Below, piece after piece: positions 59,430-64,000 of a stretch of 64,000 nt of DNA. Position numbers and translations under genes: made by a program. The number at the start of each line of letters is the position of its first letter. The stretch's first letter is position 1. The notes under the pieces are model-generated. The model was not told the DNA's origin and made no database searches. It saw only the letters and a list, made by a program, of their open reading frames with translations. Source of the stretch: Spirochaetales bacterium (GTDB lineage Bacteria > Spirochaetota > Spirochaetia > DSM-2461); contig JAFGXR010000039.1 of assembly GCA_016936555.1 (NCBI GenBank), positions 17,916 to 81,915 on the forward strand, read 5' to 3'.

Positions 59430-61699
59430 TGATTAACGATTGGATAATAGAACAGAGTGATTTTTCCGAAACCGGTCAAAATGGCTTGATGGAGAGCCTC
59501 TTTACCATGGGTAACGGCTTTCTGGGGCTCCGGGGGGATTTTCCGCTGGCGCCTTCACCTGTGGAGAAGGGAACATTCATAAATGGATTTTTCGAGTCCG
59601 GGGCCATAACTTACGGAGAGAAAGCTTATGGATATGCCGATAACTGGCAGACTATAGTTTCGCTTCCCGATGGAAAAGGGGTTGAATTCGAAGCCGATGG
59701 CATGCCCTTGGTCATTGACCGGAAATCCACTGTGAATCTCAACCGTGTATTGAATTTGAGAGAGGGGAATACAATCTGGAGTTTCAGTTTCACCGACGGT
59801 GAGGGGAGAATATTCATTGGTCATGTCACTGTCCTTATTCCCTTCAGCCGGAAAGGGACTGTGAGGTTTCTGTGGAAATTATCCATTCCGGAGTCCGTAA
59901 AATCTCTCACCATTAAAAGCTCTCTCCAGACTCTGAAAAAAGAATTGAATGAAACCGATGATCCCCGGCTTCCCGGACACTTTGACGGATCCACGATCAT
60001 CTATTCCGCTTTAGAAGTGAAGACACAGCCGGTTTTGGCGGTCAGGGCGGAAGGAAGCGGACTCACGGCTCTGTGTTCGATGGAGAACAAGACCGAGGGA
60101 TTGATGGAGCTGCAGACCGAACGACATATGGACGAATCGGGTCTCTGGGATGTTATGAAAGGTTCTCCAGGCAGAGAAATTCTTCTCGAAAAAACCGTTT
60201 CCTACGATTATGGGCAGACAGATAATTTTGAAACTGTCATTTCCGACCTGCTTCAGGAACTTGATGGCTGCGCAAAAGAGCCCTTTTATAAAGACCTGGA
60301 AACACAGAGAAATTACATGGATCGCTACTGGGGGCGGGCAGATATAACAATCGATGGTGATGAGGAAGCCCAACTGAGCCTCCGTTACAACCTTTTCCAG
60401 TTGCTCCAGTCTACCGGACAGGATTCCGGAAGATCGATAGCTGCGAAAGGTCTCAGCGGTTCCGGATACGAGGGGCATTACTTCTGGGATGCCGAAACCT
60501 ATGTCCTTCCCTTTTTTATCTATACAAATCCAGCCATTGCCAGAAGTATGCTTAAATACAGGATCTCCATACTTCCCCAGGCTGAAAAGAGAGCCGGCAG
60601 ACTCAGTCACAAGGGAATCCTTTTTCCCTGGAGAACAATTGATGGTGAGGAATGTTCCGCTTATTTCCCTGCCGGAACAGCCCAATATCACATCAATTCC
60701 GACGTTGCGCTCGGACTGGTAAAATATATCGATGTAACCGGCGATGAATCTTTGCTCGAGGAAGGGGGAGTCGGGCTGCTGGCCGGGACTGCCCGCTTCT
60801 GGTGCGATCTGGGGTCTTACGTGGAGGGAAAGGGCTTCTGTTTTCATAATGTGACCGGACCTGATGAGTACACGGCGATTGTCGACAATAATTACTATAC
60901 CAATCTCTGCGCACGGGAAAATCTTCTTTCCGCGGCTCGTCTTCTGGAAGGGAAGGTCGCCGAAGAAGAGCGTCGGATCTGGATGCAGAGAGCACTGGAA
61001 ATCTATCTGCCGCCTGAGGAGGGGGTGACCCCTCAGGATGACAGTTTTCTTCAGAAAGAAAAATGGGATTTCGTCAACACCGATAAATCCTCCTATCCAT
61101 TGCTGCTTCATTTTCATCCTCTGAATATTTACCGGAAACAGGTCTTGAAGCAGGCCGATGTCGTCATGGCCCAGGCTCTTTTTCCTTCGGAACTATCGGT
61201 GGAACAGAAAAAGAGAAACTTCGACTATTATGAGCAGGTTACGACCAGAGATTCTTCTCTGAGCGCCTGTGCCCAGGGGATCAGTGCGTTCCATCTGGGA
61301 TATGAAGAGCTTGCATGGGAATACTTCAACGAGACCCTTCACACCGATAGAAAAGATTTGCACGGTAATGTGTCGCACGGACTTCATACCGCCGCAATGG
61401 GCGGATCTTATCTGATGATAATCAACGGCTTTCTGGGATTTGAAGTAAAGGCTGAAGGGTTTTTCTTTAACCCGGCTCTACCGGGAAATTTGAAACGTCT
61501 CTCTCTGAATCTTTCTTTGAAGAACTCGAATCTGAACATTACGCTTGAAAATGACAGGGCTATCTATAAATCGGGGAGCGGCACGGTTCAGTTTTATCAT
61601 TGCGGGGAAAAAATCAGTCTCCCTGAAGGTGAGGTAAAGCAATTTGCTCTGCTGCCGAAAGAAAAAAAAGCTTTTACGCTTTTCCGTCCGAAAATCTGA
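59429..61699 (+). CDS. GH65 glycoside phosphorylase
   Basis: A 756-residue inverting phosphorylase of disaccharides such as maltose, trehalose, kojibiose or nigerose. The general acid is E480 in GPDEYTAIVDNNYYTN; YFWDAETYVLPFF and KQADVVMAQALFP are family motifs, and the C-terminal beta-sandwich is intact. The reaction gives beta-glucose-1-phosphate plus a sugar. The exact disaccharide cannot be read from sequence. It is coupled to the amylosucrase gene by a one-base overlap. Its 3' end overlaps the converging membrane-protein gene by 26 bases. Confidence 0.9.
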   Translation: MINDWIIEQSDFSETGQNGLMESLFTMGNGFLGLRGDFPLAPSPVEKGTFINGFFESGAITYGEKAYGYADNWQTIVSLPDGKGVEFEADGMPLVIDRKSTVNLNRVLNLREGNTIWSFSFTDGEGRIFIGHVTVLIPFSRKGTVRFLWKLSIPESVKSLTIKSSLQTLKKELNETDDPRLPGHFDGSTIIYSALEVKTQPVLAVRAEGSGLTALCSMENKTEGLMELQTERHMDESGLWDVMKGSPGREILLEKTVSYDYGQTDNFETVISDLLQELDGCAKEPFYKDLETQRNYMDRYWGRADITIDGDEEAQLSLRYNLFQLLQSTGQDSGRSIAAKGLSGSGYEGHYFWDAETYVLPFFIYTNPAIARSMLKYRISILPQAEKRAGRLSHKGILFPWRTIDGEECSAYFPAGTAQYHINSDVALGLVKYIDVTGDESLLEEGGVGLLAGTARFWCDLGSYVEGKGFCFHNVTGPDEYTAIVDNNYYTNLCARENLLSAARLLEGKVAEEERRIWMQRALEIYLPPEEGVTPQDDSFLQKEKWDFVNTDKSSYPLLLHFHPLNIYRKQVLKQADVVMAQALFPSELSVEQKKRNFDYYEQVTTRDSSLSACAQGISAFHLGYEELAWEYFNETLHTDRKDLHGNVSHGLHTAAMGGSYLMIINGFLGFEVKAEGFFFNPALPGNLKRLSLNLSLKNSNLNITLENDRAIYKSGSGTVQFYHCGEKISLPEGEVKQFALLPKEKKAFTLFRPKI

Positions 61700-62957
61700 T
61701 TCCCGTACGGCTTTTCAGATATAGCGTCTCGACAGCCAGCGATATGGCGAAGGCCAGGGCTGCGATAATGCCGCCCTGGATATCCGCTATCATCGGTATG
61801 GTTAAAACCAGGACCAGAAGTGTCAGACTGTTGATAAATACGGCTCTGGCGACGATAGAGGTCTTCTGGCGGAACACCAGCAGTCCCCGGTACCATGAAG
61901 TCATTCCCGAGAAAAAAGGCGCTGTCGCCACGATAATCGTCGGAAACAGAGTGAAGGGGATCAAATTCTCCGATAATCCGGCTGCATAGTGATACCAGGC
62001 AGCGCTGAAAGGCGAAAGAGCGGCAAAAAGGAAGATTAAACTCAACCCTCCACCGAGAAAAAGGGCGAACTTCCCGAGCGGCTCTCTGTCGCTTTCATTT
62101 TTCAGCAGGGAGACTGCGACCTCCTGATAGGCCAGGGCCATGGATCTGAAGAGAAACATGAAACTGGTGACAACCGGCCATATGGCTAAAGATTCCAGGG
62201 GAAAGGCTGCTCTGGCGATGCCGAAAGTCAAAACGGGTCTGACGATGAAAGTTACGAAGTTTGTCAGAGCCAGCGGGTAGTAGAATGTAAAGAGTCTGTT
62301 CCAGCTGAGGGCTTCGCTATTCCTGTCTGCAGGCAAATCCTTTAAATGGGGAAAGAGAAAGAAAAAAGAAGTCGCGGCTCCGGCTACAACGCCGAAGGAC
62401 AGGGCGATTCCTCCGGCAAGAGCTCCGGAACAGGATGGCGTAAAGAGGCCGATGAGAAGGACCGCGCAGGTAGCCGCGAGCCTTGCTATCATGGTAAAGG
62501 GGATGATTTTTGTTTTTCCAAGGCGGATGAGAACGCCCTGCCACAATCGTCTGTATCCGACAGCCGCGGACCAGGGAAACATCCAGATAAAAGATTCCCT
62601 GCTCTGGGGGATGATATCTTCAGGCACGGCGATTATGTATTTAAGAACAAAACCGTAAAGCGGTGTCAAACCCAGAATAAGATGGAAAGAGGTTAACACC
62701 AGGGCCATGATATGCATGAACCTGAGGAGCTTCCTGTAATTTTCCCGATTGTCCGCAAGAGCTGTGCCGGCTGTGAGCATCGAAATAATAGGGGATTCAA
62801 TAATCAATGCCAGAGACAGGGTGACTCCGAAAGCGGCCAGATTTGCTTTGGCCTCATTCATTCTGGCTATGACCGCATTAATCAAAGGCATTTCGATTCC
62901 CATGACCAGCCACATGGCAGCCAGCGGAACCCAAAGGGAAAATATTTTTTTAATCAT
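61674..62957 (-). CDS. MATE/MOP-type membrane protein
   Basis: A 427-residue protein with about twelve membrane helices and few charges. The arrangement of helices and SMLTAGTALADNRENYRKLL suggest the MOP (MATE/flippase) superfamily, but no family signature is certain. It is divergent from the PIN-domain gene, sharing a symmetric -10 box with it, and its end overlaps the GH65 gene. No substrate can be named. Confidence 0.6.
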   Translation of the reverse strand: MIKKIFSLWVPLAAMWLVMGIEMPLINAVIARMNEAKANLAAFGVTLSLALIIESPIISMLTAGTALADNRENYRKLLRFMHIMALVLTSFHLILGLTPLYGFVLKYIIAVPEDIIPQSRESFIWMFPWSAAVGYRRLWQGVLIRLGKTKIIPFTMIARLAATCAVLLIGLFTPSCSGALAGGIALSFGVVAGAATSFFFLFPHLKDLPADRNSEALSWNRLFTFYYPLALTNFVTFIVRPVLTFGIARAAFPLESLAIWPVVTSFMFLFRSMALAYQEVAVSLLKNESDREPLGKFALFLGGGLSLIFLFAALSPFSAAWYHYAAGLSENLIPFTLFPTIIVATAPFFSGMTSWYRGLLVFRQKTSIVARAVFINSLTLLVLVLTIPMIADIQGGIIAALAFAISLAVETLYLKSRTGIRFSDGKA

Positions 62958-62971
62958 TGGCTGAAACTAGC

Positions 62972-62979
62972 ATTATAAT
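62972..62979. promoter_or_regulatory. Symmetric -10 box shared by divergent genes
   Basis: ATTATAAT is its own reverse complement, giving TATAAT on both strands. It lies 8 bases before the PIN-gene ATG (62988) and 14 bases before the membrane-protein ATG (62957). No ribosome site precedes either start. Confidence 0.5.
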
Positions 62980-62987
62980 GGGAATAG

Positions 62988-63467
62988 ATGAAGATGCCTG
63001 AAGAACTGCCGGACCTGTTTCTGGCGGGAATAAAAGAACTCTCTATCGACGCTTCCAGTATCATTTATATGCTTAAAACAGGAATACTGGGATATGCGGC
63101 AGCGGAAATAAAGTTCTATGCATGTCCCTGTATTCTGGAAGAAGTGGGATGGCCTCGTCTTCCCGTAATAGAGGTGCCGGAACAGCAGGACGTCGTGTCC
63201 AATGACGATACGGTTATCGCCGTTGCCGAAGCGAAGCGGATTCCTCTTCTTTCCGAAGATCTGGCGATCCTGAAAGAGGCATCCGAAAGGGGTATCCCGC
63301 ATTTTAACACACTGATGATTCTCAATTATCTACTGCTTAAAAAGAGAATCACCCCGGACGATTATCGGGTATACCAGGCCAGGCTGAAAGAAATCTCCCG
63401 TTACAGTTCTGAAGTACTTGAATATGGCGAAGCCTTCAGAAAGCTGATTCTCAAATCTTTGCTCTAG
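62988..63467 (+). CDS. PIN-domain-like protein
   Basis: A 159-residue protein resembling the PIN nuclease fold: SIDASSIIYMLKTG with the first acidic residue, then SNDDTVIAVAEAKRIPLLSED and NTLMILNYLL. The middle acidic residue is ambiguous, so activity is uncertain. VapC-type toxins are usually paired with an antitoxin, but no antitoxin gene is seen next to it. Its stop overlaps the decayed barrel gene on the other strand. Likely short-leader mRNA. Confidence 0.6.
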   Translation: MKMPEELPDLFLAGIKELSIDASSIIYMLKTGILGYAAAEIKFYACPCILEEVGWPRLPVIEVPEQQDVVSNDDTVIAVAEAKRIPLLSEDLAILKEASERGIPHFNTLMILNYLLLKKRITPDDYRVYQARLKEISRYSSEVLEYGEAFRKLILKSLL

Positions 63468-63840
63468 AAATTCACAGCTGCGCCGAAGCCTATGGAATAG
63501 AGTGCGCTGGTCCGTGACTGCAAAGTATGGAAATCGGAAAAAAATCTCATAGCGGTTCATATGAAATCCCGTTCTGAATTCAATCCCGCTGTCAGATAAT
63601 GGAGTATCCCCGAATCATCGGCCATAAGTCTGTAACTGATTTCAGGACCCGGATGATTTATAAACTTGCCGGAAAGGCCTGTAAAAAAACCGAAAGTTGA
63701 AAATGACTCATTGAAAGTTCCGCAGGCTCATCCTCTTCCTGCTCCACCTCATTTTTAAAATCTTCGAGACCATCGGGATACATGGGAAGGGCAGAGGAAA
63801 AGGAAAGAAGAAGAAAAAGCAGAAAAACAGACTTTTTCAT
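63464..63840 (-). pseudogene. Decayed outer-membrane protein gene
   Basis: An intact signal peptide (MKKSVFLLFLLLSFSSALPM) and acidic linker open the frame, which then ends after 60 residues. A -1 shift between residues about 38 and 44 restores a barrel-like sequence (ESFSTFGFFTGLSGKF, then PGPEISYRLMADDSG), which is interrupted by an in-frame TGA and continues to SALYSIGFGAAVNF with the terminal phenylalanine of outer-membrane barrels. At least two disabling changes in about 375 bases, and a truncated length, mark it as a relic. Confidence 0.65.
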
Positions 63841-63880
63841 AATTCCGTTATAGGAGAAATTAACAGGGATATCCTGGAAT

Positions 63881-63905
63881 AAAAAAAAGACTCCTTCCGG
63901 AGTCT
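63881..63905 (-). terminator. Terminator of the tRNA-Arg gene
   Basis: Minus strand: AGACTCC, loop GGAA, GGAGTCT, then a run of T, starting ten bases after the tRNA 3' end. Confidence 0.9.
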
Positions 63906-63914
63906 GATTTTATT

Positions 63915-63988
63915 TACGTCCTAGAGGATTCGAACCTCTGACCCTCGGCTTAGAAGGCCGATGCTCTATCCAGCTGAGCTAAGGACGC
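63915..63988 (-). tRNA. tRNA-Arg (anticodon UCU)
   Basis: A complete 74-base cloverleaf: acceptor GCGTCCT / AGGACGT, D-arm GCTC-AGCTGGATA-GAGC, anticodon arm TCGGC-CTTCTAA-GCCGA, variable GGGTC, T-arm AGAGG-TTCGAAT-CCTCT, discriminator A. Anticodon TCT reads AGA/AGG. The first acceptor pair is G-U, which is slightly unusual. CCA is not encoded. Confidence 0.97.
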
Positions 63989-64000
63989 GTGCTCTTTGGT

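Noticed and set aside
60011..61117. Long 368-residue minus-strand frame inside the GH65 gene
   Set aside because: Antisense to a clear enzyme with intact catalytic motifs; amino-acid make-up is not protein-like.
62988..63467. VapC-type toxin-antitoxin module
   Set aside because: No antitoxin-like small gene precedes or follows the PIN-like gene, and its catalytic acidic set is incomplete by eye.
1..64000. CRISPR array, insertion sequence, prophage or defence island
   Set aside because: No regularly spaced repeats, transposase, integrase or restriction genes are visible; the gene content is housekeeping and metabolic.

Overview
The window reads as chromosomal DNA of a free-living, diderm, anaerobic and saccharolytic spirochaete. 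The basis is: uvrA followed directly by a long LptD-type outer-membrane protein (an order I recall from Treponema and Borrelia), many signal-peptide TPR proteins, several lipoproteins and small outer-membrane beta-barrels, [FeFe]-hydrogenase maturation genes and sugar phosphorylases. No rRNA, phage, insertion sequence or CRISPR array is visible. One tRNA gene, tRNA-Arg(UCU), lies at the right edge. The species call is inference.

Layout. 0.2-14 kb (+): ispG and a TPR protein; uvrA and an LptD-like protein; pgpH-type HD phosphodiesterase, ybeY, a CorC-like CBS protein and a TPR protein. 14-23 kb (+): pgk-tpiA-secG, a flavodoxin-like protein, then PpiC-type foldase, nusB, TPR protein, map, htrA and a phosphoribosyltransferase, closed by a strong terminator. 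23-25 kb (-): a lipoprotein and an outer-membrane barrel. 25-33 kb (+): folD, a split purH pair, a LytR-CpsA-Psr protein, miaB, a LapA-like membrane protein and a SPOR protein. 33-37 kb: a lipoprotein and an nrnA-like phosphoesterase (-), then a MobA-like transferase and purA (+). 37-41 kb (-): a hydrogenase-maturation operon (TM1266-type regulator, hydG, an aspartase-family lyase, hydF). 41-47 kb: DoxX-like protein, cyclic-nucleotide-binding protein, a small ORF, a radical-SAM gene divergent from a preQ1-riboswitch-controlled queuosine-precursor transporter, and a regulator-leuC-leuD operon. 47-53 kb: ligA, MATE exporter and a FeoA-FeoB fusion. 53-62 kb: an alpha-glucoside locus (very large GH13 enzyme, beta-phosphoglucomutase, LacI regulator, amylosucrase, GH65 phosphorylase). 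62-64 kb: a membrane transporter, a PIN-domain protein, a decayed outer-membrane-protein gene and the tRNA.

How the genes work together. The strongest new-looking unit is the queuosine locus: a short radical-SAM protein with an unusual CX4CX2C cluster motif sits back to back with a YhhQ-type transporter whose leader carries a preQ1-I-like riboswitch. This suggests a salvage route for queuosine precursors. The hydrogenase operon joins HydG and HydF to an ammonia-lyase-like enzyme, consistent with a local ammonia supply for the H-cluster bridge. The sugar locus pairs an inverting GH65 phosphorylase, expected to release beta-glucose-1-phosphate, with a beta-phosphoglucomutase; both sit around a LacI gene with a clear operator-like palindrome.

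Expression signals are informative. TTG and GTG starts with good Shine-Dalgarno sites are common. One TPR gene seems to start at AUA. Several genes (nrnA-like, ligA, the PIN gene) have a -10 box so close to the start codon that their mRNAs should be leaderless or nearly so. An unassigned terminator before ligA hints at a small RNA.
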